64,000 nt of DNA, taken from positions 186,001-250,000 of the forward strand of contig NZ_JACZCS010000014.1 in assembly GCF_014904745.1 (NCBI RefSeq), given 5' to 3'. Shown one piece after another: positions 42,003 to 52,968 of this stretch. Position numbers and translations under genes: made by a program. The first letter of the stretch is position 1; each line of letters begins with the position of its first letter. Below the pieces are notes generated by a model. It ran no database searches, was not told where the DNA came from, and worked only from the letters and a program-made list of their open reading frames with translations. Source of the DNA: Oricola nitratireducens. GTDB taxonomy: Bacteria; Pseudomonadota; Alphaproteobacteria; Rhizobiales; Rhizobiaceae.

Positions 42003-43991
42003 TTGGCGGATTCGGCGACAATCACAACCACAACAATGGCGCCAGGGCAGCAATCTCGCTCGGGTTTTCGCGCCTTTGTCGCGCGCACCGGGTTGGCGAT
42101 CGCGCTCGCGCCTGTGTTTGTCGCACCAACACCAACACCGGCGTCCGCCCTGGAGCTTTTCGGCTACTGCCTTTTCGGAGACTGCAAAACCGGCGACGAA
42201 AGCGACGGCCTGATCGATCCGAAACGCTATGACGTATCCCTGAACGTCACCGCCAGCGGACAACCGGACCGCGACCTGAAAAAGGCGATCGAGAACGCGT
42301 CCCTTCTCTGGCAGGACCGCAAGTCACCCGCCGCCGGGTCGGCCGGTTTGCTGACGCGGGCCAAGGCCGACTACAAGCGCATCCTCGCCGCGCTCTACAA
42401 TGACGCGCGCTACGGTGCGGAGATTTCGATCACCTGGAACGGGCGCGAAATCGCGAATGTACCGGCGGGCACCGAATTCCCGGACAATGCGCAACTGGCG
42501 ATTTCCGTGCGCGCCGAACCGCGGTTCCGCTTCGGCACCGCGGAAATCGTCAACACCGCGCCGCCGGCGGCGCGCCGGAGCGACCGCGTTGTACTGCCGG
42601 CAGACGAGGGCTTCGAGCCAGGTGCCCCCGCCTATGCCGCGACAGTCAAGAAGGCCGGCCGCCTCGCCGTCGACGCCTGGCGCCAGCAGGGCTACGCGAA
42701 GGCGCGGATCGCCGTACAATCCGTCACCGCCAATCACGATACGGGCGAGTTGAATGTTCGACTGACGGTCGAGCCGGGACAACGCGCGCTCTACGGCCCG
42801 GTCGAGGTGGAGGGAACGGATCGCATGCGCGCCCGGTTCGTCGCGCGGCAGACCGGCCTCAAGGAAGGCGCGGAATACGACCCGGACGACCTGAAGCGCG
42901 CCGAGAAGCGGCTGCAACGCCTCGGCGTGTTCCGCTCGGTATCGCTGAAGGAAGCGGACGCGATCGGGCCGGACGGCAGATTGCCCTTTTCCCTCACCGT
43001 ACAGGAAAACAAGCTGCACCGCGTCGGGGTCGGCGCGACCTTGTCAACCACCGACGGCGCCGGCGTCGAGGGATACTGGCTGCATCGAAACCTGTTCGGA
43101 CGCGCCGAGCGTCTGCGTTTCGACGGCCGGGTATCCGGCATCGATTCGAGCGCAGACTTCGACAAGCTCGACTATTTTCTCGGCACGGAACTCACTCTGC
43201 CGGGCCGTTTCACACCCGACACGGACATCGTGATCGGCGGGTTCTTCGAGCGTGAAGTGCTCGATCTCTATACCAAGAACCGCGTATCGGCGTCGGTCCG
43301 CGCCAACCAATACGTCAGCAACGAGCTGACCGTGCATGCCGGCACCTTCGTCACCTATGGCGAATATGACGACGTCTTCGGCACGCGTCGCTTCGGCCTT
43401 GCCGGACTGGACGCGTCGGTCGAATACGACACCCGCAACAACAAGCTCAATCCGAAACACGGTCTTTACGCACGCTTCGCGGCCAAGCCGTTCTACGAAT
43501 GGGAGTTTAACAATGCGGCCGCCAGGTTCGAGGGCGAAACCCGCCTCTTTGTCGGCCTTGGCGCACAGGAACGTACCGTTCTGGCGGCGCGGCTGAAGGT
43601 CGGTTCGATCGTCGGCGCACCGATCTCGGAAATCCCGCAAGACGAGCTCTTCCTGGCAGGCGGCGGTTCGTCGGTGCGCGGCTATACATATCGCAGCATC
43701 GGGGTCGACGTTCCCGGCGGAACGTCGGGCGGCCGGTCGCTGTTCGAAGCCTCCGCGGAAATCCGTCAGGACATCACCGACGCGTTCGGCCTGGTCGGCT
43801 TTGCCGATGTCGGGCAGGTCAATGAAGGAGCGGCTCCCGATTTTTCAGGCAACCTGCGCGTCGGCGCCGGCATCGGCCTGCGTTATAATACGGGCTTCGG
43901 CCCACTCCGGCTCGACGTGGCGTTCCCGCTGAATGCCCAGTCCGGGGATCCCGATTTTGCGATCTATGCAGGGATCGGACAGGCATTCTGA
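42003..43991 (+). CDS. tamA: Translocation and assembly module outer-membrane protein TamA (Omp85)
   Basis: A 662-residue Omp85 protein. A signal segment (about residues 25-50, ending PASALE) precedes POTRA domains (about 75-330; IVNTAPPAARRS, GPVEVEGTDRMRARFVARQT) and a 16-strand barrel. The Omp85 motif DELFLAGGGSSVRGYTYRSI is present and the last residue is Phe, as for outer-membrane barrels. The start is TTG at 42003 with GAAGG seven bases upstream; ATG at 42036 has no ribosome site. It couples directly to tamB and inserts autotransporters or helps move lipids. Confidence 0.93.
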   Translation: MADSATITTTTMAPGQQSRSGFRAFVARTGLAIALAPVFVAPTPTPASALELFGYCLFGDCKTGDESDGLIDPKRYDVSLNVTASGQPDRDLKKAIENASLLWQDRKSPAAGSAGLLTRAKADYKRILAALYNDARYGAEISITWNGREIANVPAGTEFPDNAQLAISVRAEPRFRFGTAEIVNTAPPAARRSDRVVLPADEGFEPGAPAYAATVKKAGRLAVDAWRQQGYAKARIAVQSVTANHDTGELNVRLTVEPGQRALYGPVEVEGTDRMRARFVARQTGLKEGAEYDPDDLKRAEKRLQRLGVFRSVSLKEADAIGPDGRLPFSLTVQENKLHRVGVGATLSTTDGAGVEGYWLHRNLFGRAERLRFDGRVSGIDSSADFDKLDYFLGTELTLPGRFTPDTDIVIGGFFEREVLDLYTKNRVSASVRANQYVSNELTVHAGTFVTYGEYDDVFGTRRFGLAGLDASVEYDTRNNKLNPKHGLYARFAAKPFYEWEFNNAAARFEGETRLFVGLGAQERTVLAARLKVGSIVGAPISEIPQDELFLAGGGSSVRGYTYRSIGVDVPGGTSGGRSLFEASAEIRQDITDAFGLVGFADVGQVNEGAAPDFSGNLRVGAGIGLRYNTGFGPLRLDVAFPLNAQSGDPDFAIYAGIGQAF

Positions 43992-46900
43992 TGACAGCAA
44001 ACCGCTTCCTTTCCCGTTTTCTTTTGCTCGTTCTTTGCCTTTGGCCGGGTGCTCTGGCGCATGCGCAGACCCAGGATGACGAGGAGAAGTCGTCCCTCAT
44101 CCGCTTCGTGGAGGAACAGCTCTCGGCGCCGAACCGCCAGATTTCGCTGAACGGCATCAAGGGAACGCTCTCGTCCGACGTCAGCTTCGACAGCATCACC
44201 ATCGCCGACCAGGACGGCGTCTGGCTCACCATCGTCAAACCGCGGCTGCAGTGGAGCCGCACCGCTTTGTTGACCGGCACGCTCAGTATCCAGAGCCTGA
44301 GCGCGGAGCGGATCGACTGGCCGCGCATGCCGGCCGCCGACAAAAGCCTTCCCGCGCCTGAAGCCAGGCAATTCAGCCTGCCGGAACTGCCCGTCAGCGT
44401 TCAGATCGGCGAGATCGCCATCGATGAGGCGCATTTCGGCGAGCCAGTCTTCGGCCTCGCCTCGACACTTTCGCTCAAGGGCAGCCTTTCTCTCGGCGAC
44501 GGCGCGCTCGCAACAAAACTCGATATCGCCCGCCTCGACGGCCCCGGCGGCCAGCTTGCGCTGGAGGCAAATTATTCCAATGCGTCGTCGCAACTCGGTG
44601 TCAACCTGTCGCTGCAGGAAGCGGCGGACGGCGTTGTCGCCAATCTGCTCAATATTCCGGACCGCCCGCCCGTGGCGCTGACAGCCAGCGGCGAAGGCCC
44701 GCTCGACAATTTCGATCTGGACCTCGCATTCGATGTCGCCGGCGAACGCATCGCAACCGGCAGTTTCAGCCTGAATGACGCGGTTTTCTCCGGTGACCGG
44801 CGCGCGGATATCCGGCTTTCGGGGCCAATCGCAAAGATCCTGCCGGAAGCCCATCGCGCGTTCTTTGGCGCCGAAACGTCTCTTACCGCCGACGTCGTCC
44901 TGCATCAGGGCGGAGCCATCGACCTGCGGCAACTGAAGCTCGACAGCGGCGCGCTCGACATCACAGCATCCGGATCCACGGTCGCGGACGGGTTTCCGAG
45001 CGAGTTCACAGCCGACATGACGCTGCGCTCCGCCGACGGTGCGCCGGTTCTGCTGCCGCTTTCCGGCGATCCCGTCACCGTCGATAACGGCACGCTGAAA
45101 CTGCAATACGGCGCCGGCGAATGGACACTTTCCGGGTCGATCTCCGGTATCGACACCGCAAAGGCGAAGATCGGCCAGATCCGCCTCGACGGCTCGGGCG
45201 CCGTTACCGGCGTAAACAATCCCGACAGCCGCTCGATCACGTTCAAGCTCGATGGCGATGCCGAAGGAATCAGCCCGGACGATCCGGGCATCGCCCGCGC
45301 TGTCGGCGACCGCGTCACCCTTGCCGCCGGCGGCGACTGGTCTTCCGGCAATCCGGTGCGCCTCGCAACCGCGTCGGTCCAGGGCGATACAGCCAGGATC
45401 GGCGCACAGGGTCTGCTGGACGGTCTCACATTCAAGGGCAAGGCGCGAATCGAAGCCGCTGATCTCGCTGCATTTTCGCTGATCGCCGATCGCGACCTCG
45501 CCGGCAGCACCGCACTGGCCGTCGATGGCGACATCGCACTGGCAGGCGGCTCGTTCGATCTCGCATTCGACGGCACGCTCACCGACGCAAGTTTCGACAG
45601 CCCCGCAGCGGACCGGCTGCTATCCGGCGAAACGAAGCTGACGGGCAGCGCCGCGCGCTCGGCGGACGGGCTGCATTTCCGCGAACTGAACCTCGCCAAC
45701 GACCAGGCAAGCGCGCGGATCGACGGCGTGTTCGCGAGCAGCAGCGCCAATCTGCGTGCCCATGCTGAGGTTTTCGACATCGCGCGCATCGACGAGCGCG
45801 GCTCGGGACGGCTCACGCTCGATGCGTCCATCGACAAGCGGGAAGGATCGGAGCGTTCCGCCCCGTTCGACGTCAGCGCCCGGCTCGGCCTCGACAGCGC
45901 GCGTCTCGTCGGCCGTGCCGTGCCGAATGCCGAGATCGCATTCGACGGCCGCATGGACGCCGAGAACATCGCCGGCAACATCAAGGGGAGCGGCCTGATC
46001 GGCGGCGAAACCATCGACATCGCAGGCGCATTCGCGCGCAACGGCGAGCGACTGTCGCTGTCGGATTTTGCCGCACGCATCGGCTTCAGCCAACTGACGG
46101 GCGATGTCACGGTCGAAAACAGTCTCGCCGACGGGCGGATCGGCATCGTTTCAAACGACATTTCTCCCCTCGCCGCGCTGGCGCTTGCGGATGCGGCAGG
46201 CGTCATCAACGGCACCGTCACGCTGTCGGCGCCGGACGGCCGCCAGGACGCGACAGCCGCCATCACGGTTTCGAAGGCGCGCTACGAGACGACGAAAATA
46301 GGCAATGCCGAAATCGAGGCAAATATCCGCGACCTGTTCGGCACGCCACGCATCGACGCCAAGGTCGACGGCCGCGCAATAGACGCCGCGGGGATTGCGA
46401 TCTCCGAACTCTCGGCGACCTCGGCCACAGAGGGTGCCTTGACGCGGTTCAGCGCCAATGCGGCGCTCGACAACGGCACACGCGTCGCAGCCAACGGCAA
46501 TCTGCAAACAACAGCCGGCGGTTTCGACGCCACGCTCGAGACGCTTACGGCTCAATCGCGCTACGGTGACGTGAAACTTACCGCGCCCGCGACCATTTCG
46601 CGTTCCGGCGACACGACGAGGATCGAGTCCCTCCAGGCGAATGTCGGCGGCGGACGCGTTTCGGCGTCCGGCACGATTGCCCAGACCATCGACATCAGCG
46701 CGGACGTCTCCGCCCTTCCGCTTTCGATCGTCAACGGCTTCCGGCCCGATCTCGGCCTCGGCGGCACGCTTGACGGTTCCGTCAAGGTCTCCGGCCCGAC
46801 CGGAAGCCCGCAAGCGTCATTCACAATCCGCGGGAACGGGCTCGACGCAGCCGCACTTCGGTCAGCGTCCGTCTCCCCGATCGCACTGACGGCCTCGGGA

Positions 46901-48298
46901 AGCTACCAGGACGGGACCGTCCGGCTGGCGCAGGTGACGGCCCGCAATGCCCAGGACCTCGATTTCACGGGCTCGGGCACGATCCCGCTGTCGGGAGGCG
47001 GTCTGTCCGTGCGGGTCAATGGTGGCGTGCCTCTGACCTTTGCGGAACGATTCCTGGCCGAACGCGGCACTCGGCTTGGCGGTACGCTGCGCATCGACGC
47101 GACGGTCACCGGTTCACTCGCCGCGCCGAATGCCGATGGGCTGTTTTCGCTTTCCGGCGCAACGGTTAGCGACCCACTCTCCAATCTGAGGCTGAACCAG
47201 GTCGGCGGCGTCGCCGGGTTGCGTGGCGACACGATCTCCATCAACCGCTTCACGGGCCAGTTGGCCGGCGGCGGCTCGGTCAGTGTCAGTGGAACCATCG
47301 GCCTGTCAGGCGGTCTGCCCGCCAATCTCGATATCGTGCTCTCCAAGGCCGTCTATTCCGACGCCCAGACGATCCGAACAACCCTTTCGGGCGATCTTTC
47401 CGTCACGGGCCAACTGACCGCAGGGCCGCTTCTCTCCGGCCGGATAGACCTGCTCGGCACCGAGATCACCGTACCGGAAACGATCGGCAACGAGGCCGAT
47501 CTGCTGGAGGTGCGTCACGTCGATCCCGACGGCGCGACCTTGCGCACGCTGCAGCGCATCGAGGCCGTTTTGCCGAAGGACGGCGGCAGCTCGCCCCAGG
47601 CGCCCGTTCGGCTCGACGTCACGATCAACTCGCCGAACCGGATTTTCGTGCGCGGCCGCGGTATCGACGCCGAACTCGGCGGACGGCTGCGCGTCACCGG
47701 TCCGCTCGATGCCTTGCAGCCGGTCGGCTCCTTCAACCTGATCCGCGGACGGCTGTCGATCCTCAACAAGCGGCTGCAACTGACCGAAGGCCGCATCACG
47801 CTGACCGGATCGCTCGATCCGATGATCAACCTCGTCGCGCAGGTGAGCGGCGACGAGATCGTCGCCAATGTCGGCCTGAGCGGGCGCGCATCCGACCTGT
47901 CGCTCGATCTCTCCTCCTCACCCGAACTGCCGCAGGACGAAATCCTGGCGCGTGTCCTGTTCGGCAAGGGAATCGCGAATCTCTCGCCGCTCCAGATCGC
48001 CAATCTCGCAACGGCCGCCGCCTCGCTTGCCAGCGGCGGAAGCGGTGTCGGCCTGTCCGAGCAAATCCGGCGCGGGATCGGCGTCGACGACCTCGACGTC
48101 GTCCAGGACAAGGAAGGCAATGTCGCGGTGAAGGCCGGCAAATATATCCAGGACAACGTCTATCTGGATGTGCAGGCAGGCCAGAGCGGCGGCGAGGCGT
48201 CAATCAATCTCGACGTGACCGACAGCCTGACCGCCAAGGGCACCGTCAATTCCAGCGGCGATACCAAATTCGGGGTTTTCTTCGAGAAAGATTACTGA
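43991..48298 (+). CDS. tamB: Translocation and assembly module inner-membrane protein TamB
   Basis: A 1435-residue AsmA-like protein. A single N-terminal membrane or signal segment (residues 6-25) is followed by a very long beta-strand tube that spans the periplasm, and the conserved DUF490/TamB C-terminal domain with LRVTGPLDALQPVGSFNLIR and LARVLFGKGIANLSPLQIA. The start overlaps the tamA stop by one base (TGATG), so they are coupled. TamB-type proteins carry phospholipid between membranes and support outer-membrane protein assembly. It converges on dxs, with six bases between stops. Confidence 0.95.
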   Translation: MTANRFLSRFLLLVLCLWPGALAHAQTQDDEEKSSLIRFVEEQLSAPNRQISLNGIKGTLSSDVSFDSITIADQDGVWLTIVKPRLQWSRTALLTGTLSIQSLSAERIDWPRMPAADKSLPAPEARQFSLPELPVSVQIGEIAIDEAHFGEPVFGLASTLSLKGSLSLGDGALATKLDIARLDGPGGQLALEANYSNASSQLGVNLSLQEAADGVVANLLNIPDRPPVALTASGEGPLDNFDLDLAFDVAGERIATGSFSLNDAVFSGDRRADIRLSGPIAKILPEAHRAFFGAETSLTADVVLHQGGAIDLRQLKLDSGALDITASGSTVADGFPSEFTADMTLRSADGAPVLLPLSGDPVTVDNGTLKLQYGAGEWTLSGSISGIDTAKAKIGQIRLDGSGAVTGVNNPDSRSITFKLDGDAEGISPDDPGIARAVGDRVTLAAGGDWSSGNPVRLATASVQGDTARIGAQGLLDGLTFKGKARIEAADLAAFSLIADRDLAGSTALAVDGDIALAGGSFDLAFDGTLTDASFDSPAADRLLSGETKLTGSAARSADGLHFRELNLANDQASARIDGVFASSSANLRAHAEVFDIARIDERGSGRLTLDASIDKREGSERSAPFDVSARLGLDSARLVGRAVPNAEIAFDGRMDAENIAGNIKGSGLIGGETIDIAGAFARNGERLSLSDFAARIGFSQLTGDVTVENSLADGRIGIVSNDISPLAALALADAAGVINGTVTLSAPDGRQDATAAITVSKARYETTKIGNAEIEANIRDLFGTPRIDAKVDGRAIDAAGIAISELSATSATEGALTRFSANAALDNGTRVAANGNLQTTAGGFDATLETLTAQSRYGDVKLTAPATISRSGDTTRIESLQANVGGGRVSASGTIAQTIDISADVSALPLSIVNGFRPDLGLGGTLDGSVKVSGPTGSPQASFTIRGNGLDAAALRSASVSPIALTASGSYQDGTVRLAQVTARNAQDLDFTGSGTIPLSGGGLSVRVNGGVPLTFAERFLAERGTRLGGTLRIDATVTGSLAAPNADGLFSLSGATVSDPLSNLRLNQVGGVAGLRGDTISINRFTGQLAGGGSVSVSGTIGLSGGLPANLDIVLSKAVYSDAQTIRTTLSGDLSVTGQLTAGPLLSGRIDLLGTEITVPETIGNEADLLEVRHVDPDGATLRTLQRIEAVLPKDGGSSPQAPVRLDVTINSPNRIFVRGRGIDAELGGRLRVTGPLDALQPVGSFNLIRGRLSILNKRLQLTEGRITLTGSLDPMINLVAQVSGDEIVANVGLSGRASDLSLDLSSSPELPQDEILARVLFGKGIANLSPLQIANLATAAASLASGGSGVGLSEQIRRGIGVDDLDVVQDKEGNVAVKAGKYIQDNVYLDVQAGQSGGEASINLDVTDSLTAKGTVNSSGDTKFGVFFEKDY

Positions 48299-48304
48299 CG
48301 GCGG

Positions 48305-50230
48305 TCAGGCGCGCAGGTTGACGAGCTTCGCCCGGTCCATGCCGAGCGCGGCAAGCGCGTTTCGCACGATGCCTGCCCTGTCGAGGCCCGCGATCTCGTA
48401 CATCCGGGCCGGGCTCGCCTGATCCATGAAGATGTCGGGCATCACCAGGGAACGGACCTTGAGGTCGCCGTCCAGCATCCCGTTCCCGCTCAGATATTGC
48501 AGCACATGCGAGCCGAAGCCGCCGACAGAGCCTTCTTCCAGGGTGATCAGCACTTCATGCTCGCGGGCAAGCCGCTTCACCAGGTCATGGTCGAGCGGCT
48601 TGGCAAAACGGGCGTCGGCGACCGTCGTCGACAATCCGTAGCTGTCGAGTTCTTCCGCGGCGAGCAGCGCGTCCTTCAGCCGTGTGCCGAAGGACAGTAG
48701 CGCGATTTTCGATCCTTCGCGGACGATGCGGCCCTTGCCTATTTCCAGGATTTCTCCACGCAACGGCATCTCGACGCCGACGCCCTCGCCGCGCGGATAA
48801 CGGAAGGCGACCGGGCCCTCGTCATAGGCGACGGCGGTGCGCACCATGTGCTTGAGTTCCGCCTCGTCGGCCGCCGCCATGACGACGAAGCCCGGCAGGC
48901 AGGACAGAAAGGCGATATCGAAAGAACCGGCATGCGTCGCCCCGTCGGCGCCGACGAAACCGGCGCGGTCGATGGGGAAGCGCACGGGCAGCTTCTGGAT
49001 CGCGACGTCGTGGACGACCTGATCGTAGGCGCGCTGCAGGAAGGTCGAATAGATCGCCGCAAAGGGCTTCATGCCGTCAGCGGCCATGCCGGCGGCGAAG
49101 GTTACCGCATGCTGTTCGGCGATGCCGACGTCATAGGTGCGGTTCGGGAAGACCTCCTGGAAGAGATCGACGCCGGTTCCCGACGGCATCGCCGCCGTGA
49201 TCGCGACCACCCGGTCGTCGTGGCGGCCTTCCTCGACCAGCGATTCCCCGAAAACCCGGGTGTAGGCCGGCGCGTTCGGCTTGGGTTTGGCCTGCGCGCC
49301 GGTGATGACGTCGAACTTGGCGACGCCATGATACTTGTCGGCCGCCTGTTCGGCGGGGGCGTAGCCCTTGCCCTTCTGGGTGACGCAATGGATCAGGACC
49401 GGCCCGGAAATATTGTCGCGCACATTGCGCAGCACCGCCAGCAGCGTCGGCAGGTCGTGGCCGTCGATCGGGCCGATATGATAGAAGCCCAGTTCCTCGA
49501 ACAGCGTGCCGCCGGTGACATAGCCGCGTGCATGTTCGACCGCGCGCGTGATGGCGCGGTCCACCCGGCGGCCGAGATAGGCCGTCAGCTTCTTGCCGAA
49601 GTCGCGGAAGCCCATATAGGCGCTGCCGGAGGCGAGCCGCGCAAGATAAGCGCTCATCGCCCCTGTCGGCGGCGCAATCGACATGTCGTTGTCGTTGAGG
49701 ATGACGATCTGGCGGGCGTCGAGCGAGCCGGCATTGTTCATCGCCTCGAAGGCCATGCCGGCCGACATCGCGCCGTCGCCGATGACCGAGATCACCTGGC
49801 GCGGCACGTCCTGCAGGCGCGCGGCCTCGACCATGCCGAGACCGGCGGAAATCGACGTCGAGGAATGGGCCGTCCCGAAGGGATCAAACTCGCTTTCGGA
49901 ACGTTTCGTGAAGCCGGACAGGCCGCCTTCCTGGCGGATGGTGCGAATGCGGTCACGCCGTCCGGTCAGGATCTTGTGCGGATAGCACTGATGGCCGACA
50001 TCCCAAATCAGCCGGTCGTGCGGCGTATTGAAAACATGGTGGATGGCGATCGTCAGTTCCACGACGCCGAGTCCGGCCCCGAGATGGCCGCCGGTTCGCG
50101 AAACGGCATCGATCATCTCCGCGCGCACTTCGCCCGCGAGGTCCGGAAGAACCTTGTCTTCCAGGGCGCGCAATCGCGAAATGTCGGTAATGCCGTCCAG
50201 AAGCGGCGTATGCGGGGGACTCGTGCTCAA
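48305..50230 (-). CDS. dxs: 1-deoxy-D-xylulose-5-phosphate synthase
   Basis: A 641-residue thiamine-diphosphate enzyme that condenses pyruvate with glyceraldehyde 3-phosphate, the first step of the MEP isoprenoid pathway. The ThDP motif is [20 protein letters not shown] with NDNDMSI; also [13 protein letters not shown], the pyrimidine-domain Glu in [10 protein letters not shown], and [14 protein letters not shown]. It is of full normal length. The product is used for ubiquinone and carotenoid or bacteriochlorophyll precursors. Confidence 0.97.
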   Translation of the reverse strand: MSTSPPHTPLLDGITDISRLRALEDKVLPDLAGEVRAEMIDAVSRTGGHLGAGLGVVELTIAIHHVFNTPHDRLIWDVGHQCYPHKILTGRRDRIRTIRQEGGLSGFTKRSESEFDPFGTAHSSTSISAGLGMVEAARLQDVPRQVISVIGDGAMSAGMAFEAMNNAGSLDARQIVILNDNDMSIAPPTGAMSAYLARLASGSAYMGFRDFGKKLTAYLGRRVDRAITRAVEHARGYVTGGTLFEELGFYHIGPIDGHDLPTLLAVLRNVRDNISGPVLIHCVTQKGKGYAPAEQAADKYHGVAKFDVITGAQAKPKPNAPAYTRVFGESLVEEGRHDDRVVAITAAMPSGTGVDLFQEVFPNRTYDVGIAEQHAVTFAAGMAADGMKPFAAIYSTFLQRAYDQVVHDVAIQKLPVRFPIDRAGFVGADGATHAGSFDIAFLSCLPGFVVMAAADEAELKHMVRTAVAYDEGPVAFRYPRGEGVGVEMPLRGEILEIGKGRIVREGSKIALLSFGTRLKDALLAAEELDSYGLSTTVADARFAKPLDHDLVKRLAREHEVLITLEEGSVGGFGSHVLQYLSGNGMLDGDLKVRSLVMPDIFMDQASPARMYEIAGLDRAGIVRNALAALGMDRAKLVNLRA

Positions 50231-50349
50231 ATTCCTGATCCGTTTCTCCGTTCAGCCATAGCCGAAACAGCGCCCTCACGACAAGCAGGCGAGGCCTTTT
50301 GCAGTCAAAGATGGCGGTACGATGAAGCTTTTCAATCCGCAAGCCGTCG

Positions 50350-51672
50350 TCAGGCGAGCAATTTGTCCTGGCGGGCGCGCAATTCGGCGATCAGCGAGCC
50401 CTCTTTCGGCCTTGCATTGTCCCAGGTGATCAACTCGCCCTTCGCAATCGGCTTCAAGGCGGTCCCGTTCTCGAGAAGACCGCAGGGGATGGCATTGGAG
50501 CGCTTCGCGTCCGCGGCGGTCAGCGTCCATGAACGGTAGCAATACTGGCCAACCGCATCGAGCTTTTCGCCGGCTGCGATATCGCGTTTGGCGACGGCGC
50601 AGACCTCCGCCACCCGCCTCGGCAGAGGCACCATGTCGCGCTTGCCGTGCAGGACAATGCGGGCCGCCGTCAGCGGCACTTCAAGCGACGTCAGGTGATA
50701 GGGGCGGTGAAAGGTGAAATACGGTCCCTCGCCCATCTTCAGGTCCGACATGCGCTCGTGGATGCGCGAATGCTCGGCCTTGATGATCACGAAGATGCCC
50801 GGAGAGACGCCCTTGCCGATGGAATAATCAACGCAGCCGGGCTTCGACAGGACCCCGCCGTCTTCCTTCGGGATCAGCACCGAGGCCAGCTGATCCACGG
50901 TTGCGCGCGGGCCGTGCATGCCGGGAACGTCCGGGACAAGGCCGGTCGCGTTGGCGATGGCCGCCATCTCGACCATCGTCTTGGACCCGTCGACGAATTC
51001 GACCAGCATGCGGACATTCATGTTCCGCCGGTCGGCCTCCTCCTGGTAGTCGTCCGGTACGGCGTCGAAATTGAGCGGATTGTTCTTGCCCTTGCCCGCG
51101 CAGACGACCGAATGGCCCATGGCTGTGACGAATTCGATGATCTCCATGCAGGACGACGGCTCGTCGCCGGCGCCCAATGTGTAGATCACACCGGCCTTGT
51201 CGGCCTCGTGCTTCAGATACGGGCCGATGCAAACATCACATTCGACGTTCATCATGATGAGATGCTTGCCGTGACCGATCGTCCGCATGCCGATCTCGGC
51301 TCCGGCCTCGGGCACGCCGGTCGCGTCGATCACCACGTCGATCATGCCGTGCGAAAGCGCGAGATCCAGATCGCCGGTGACGGCGATCTTGCCGGCTTCC
51401 ATGGCGGCCGACATCTGGTCGTGGCTGGAGACGTCGCGGGTGTGGCCCGGTTCGCCATAGGCCATTTCGGCACCGATTGCGGCGCGGCCTTTCGTACGCT
51501 CCACCACGGCGCCGACGCGGATACCCTGCATCTGCGCGACCTGGGTGAAAATATCCGTTCCCATCTCGCCGGTTCCGACAAGGCCGATGCGGATCGGCTT
51601 GCCCGACAGGGAGCGTTCGCGCAGCTCGGCTGCGAGACCGGTCAGGGCGACGTTGGGTGGTAATATCGGCAT
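50350..51672 (-). CDS. NAD(P)-dependent oxidoreductase with C-terminal SAF domain
   Basis: A 440-residue protein. The N-terminal Rossmann fold has GLVGTGEMGTDIF (about residues 30-42) and IDVVIDATGVPEAG, resembling homoserine dehydrogenase. The C-terminal part (about 340-420) is an SAF-type domain (RDIAAGEKLDAVGQYCYRSW), as in FlgA and sugar-acid enzymes. Homologues with this layout act on sugar or sugar-acid substrates in tetronate-type pathways; the exact substrate is unknown. The start MPILPPNVAL at 51672 is chosen over 51774 on composition. Confidence 0.82.
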   Translation of the reverse strand: MPILPPNVALTGLAAELRERSLSGKPIRIGLVGTGEMGTDIFTQVAQMQGIRVGAVVERTKGRAAIGAEMAYGEPGHTRDVSSHDQMSAAMEAGKIAVTGDLDLALSHGMIDVVIDATGVPEAGAEIGMRTIGHGKHLIMMNVECDVCIGPYLKHEADKAGVIYTLGAGDEPSSCMEIIEFVTAMGHSVVCAGKGKNNPLNFDAVPDDYQEEADRRNMNVRMLVEFVDGSKTMVEMAAIANATGLVPDVPGMHGPRATVDQLASVLIPKEDGGVLSKPGCVDYSIGKGVSPGIFVIIKAEHSRIHERMSDLKMGEGPYFTFHRPYHLTSLEVPLTAARIVLHGKRDMVPLPRRVAEVCAVAKRDIAAGEKLDAVGQYCYRSWTLTAADAKRSNAIPCGLLENGTALKPIAKGELITWDNARPKEGSLIAELRARQDKLLA

Positions 51673-51880
51673 GAAATCTCTGGCAACACGTGCTGTCCAC
51701 GGGCGACCCGCGGGATCGGAACCTTCTTCACCATTGATGCGGCGAAAGCAACCGTCGACGCTGAAATGTCGCACCGCAAATGTGCCTTACGAAGGCAGAT
51801 TTGCGAGTCCGATCATACTGTTGCGGAAAAAAGCGAAGGCGCGCGATCAACGCGCTGAGAAACCGATTCAACGCCCCGCG

Positions 51881-52753
51881 CTAGAGATCCAGCGATTTCA
51901 ACAGCCCGGCGACCTCCTCCCGGACGTCCTCATGCTTCAGCGCGAGCAATATGTTCGCTTCGAGGAAGCCGAATTTCGACCCACAGTCGAAGGTCCGTCC
52001 GTTGAAGGAAACGCCGAAAAACGGTTCTGACTTCAGCATGGTCAGCATCGCGTCGGTCAGCTGGATCTCACCGCCCGCTCCGGTCGCCTGCGTCGACAGG
52101 ATGTCCATGATCCGCGGCTGCAGGATGTAGCGACCGTTAATGTAGAGATTGGAGGGAGCAGTGCCCGGCGCCGGCTTTTCCACCATCCCGGTAATCTCGA
52201 AGGCCGCGCCCTTTTGTGCGCCTGTCGCCACGATGCCGTATTTGTGGGCGAGGTCCGGCGTCGTTTCCTGCACCGAGATGATATTGCCGCCGACATCGTC
52301 ATAGGCATCCATCATCTGTTTGAGACAACCCGGCTCGCCGTCCATGACCATGTCCGGCAGCAAGACGGCAAAGGGGTCGTCGCCGACGATGTCGCGGGCG
52401 CACCAGACGGCGTGGCCGAGGCCCAGCGGCTTCTGCTGGCGGGTAAAGCTGATCCGGCCGGCACCGGGCGTTTGCGCATCGAGCGTTTCCGCAGCCGCGG
52501 TCTTGCCGCGCTCGCGCAGCGTCGCGTCGAGCTCGTACTGATAATCGAAGTGATCCTCGATCAGGACCTTGCCGCGCCCGGTGACGAAAACGACATGTTC
52601 GATCCCCGCCTCGAAGGCCTCATCGACGCAATATTGCACGACGGGCCGGTCGACGACCGGCAGCATTTCCTTCGGCAGCGTCTTGGTCGCAGGGAGAAAA
52701 CGGGTCCCCAGACCGGCAACGGGGATGACGGCTTTACGGACAGGTTGAGCCAT
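51881..52753 (-). CDS. galU: UTP-glucose-1-phosphate uridylyltransferase
   Basis: A 290-residue GalU. The nucleotide-binding signature is [20 protein letters not shown], with [20 protein letters not shown] and [18 protein letters not shown] also present. It makes UDP-glucose, the donor for exopolysaccharide, LPS and cyclic glucans. The start [10 protein letters not shown] at 52753 follows GGAGAGA. It lies between an oxidoreductase and the sulfur-activation genes, near the surface-polysaccharide genes. Confidence 0.95.
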   Translation of the reverse strand: MAQPVRKAVIPVAGLGTRFLPATKTLPKEMLPVVDRPVVQYCVDEAFEAGIEHVVFVTGRGKVLIEDHFDYQYELDATLRERGKTAAAETLDAQTPGAGRISFTRQQKPLGLGHAVWCARDIVGDDPFAVLLPDMVMDGEPGCLKQMMDAYDDVGGNIISVQETTPDLAHKYGIVATGAQKGAAFEITGMVEKPAPGTAPSNLYINGRYILQPRIMDILSTQATGAGGEIQLTDAMLTMLKSEPFFGVSFNGRTFDCGSKFGFLEANILLALKHEDVREEVAGLLKSLDL

Positions 52754-52968
52754 GTCGGTGTTATCTCTCCTTTTGCAATCGGGTTCAGCGAGGCTTTCGC
52801 AATGCAACATAAAGATATTTTATAACGACGTAACCCGCGGCCAGGTTCCGTTGCAAGATGCGGCCGTATGACAGCAAAGCCCTTGAGCCGGAAGACCATC
52901 CTTGTTTCACATGCCGAACTGCTTGATAAGCGCGAAGCAAATCACAACTCGAAACTGGTACCCCGGGA

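Noticed and set aside
48848-50539. 563-codon plus-strand frame opposite dxs
   Set aside because: It is antisense to an intact dxs with all motifs, and its composition is typical of a shadow.
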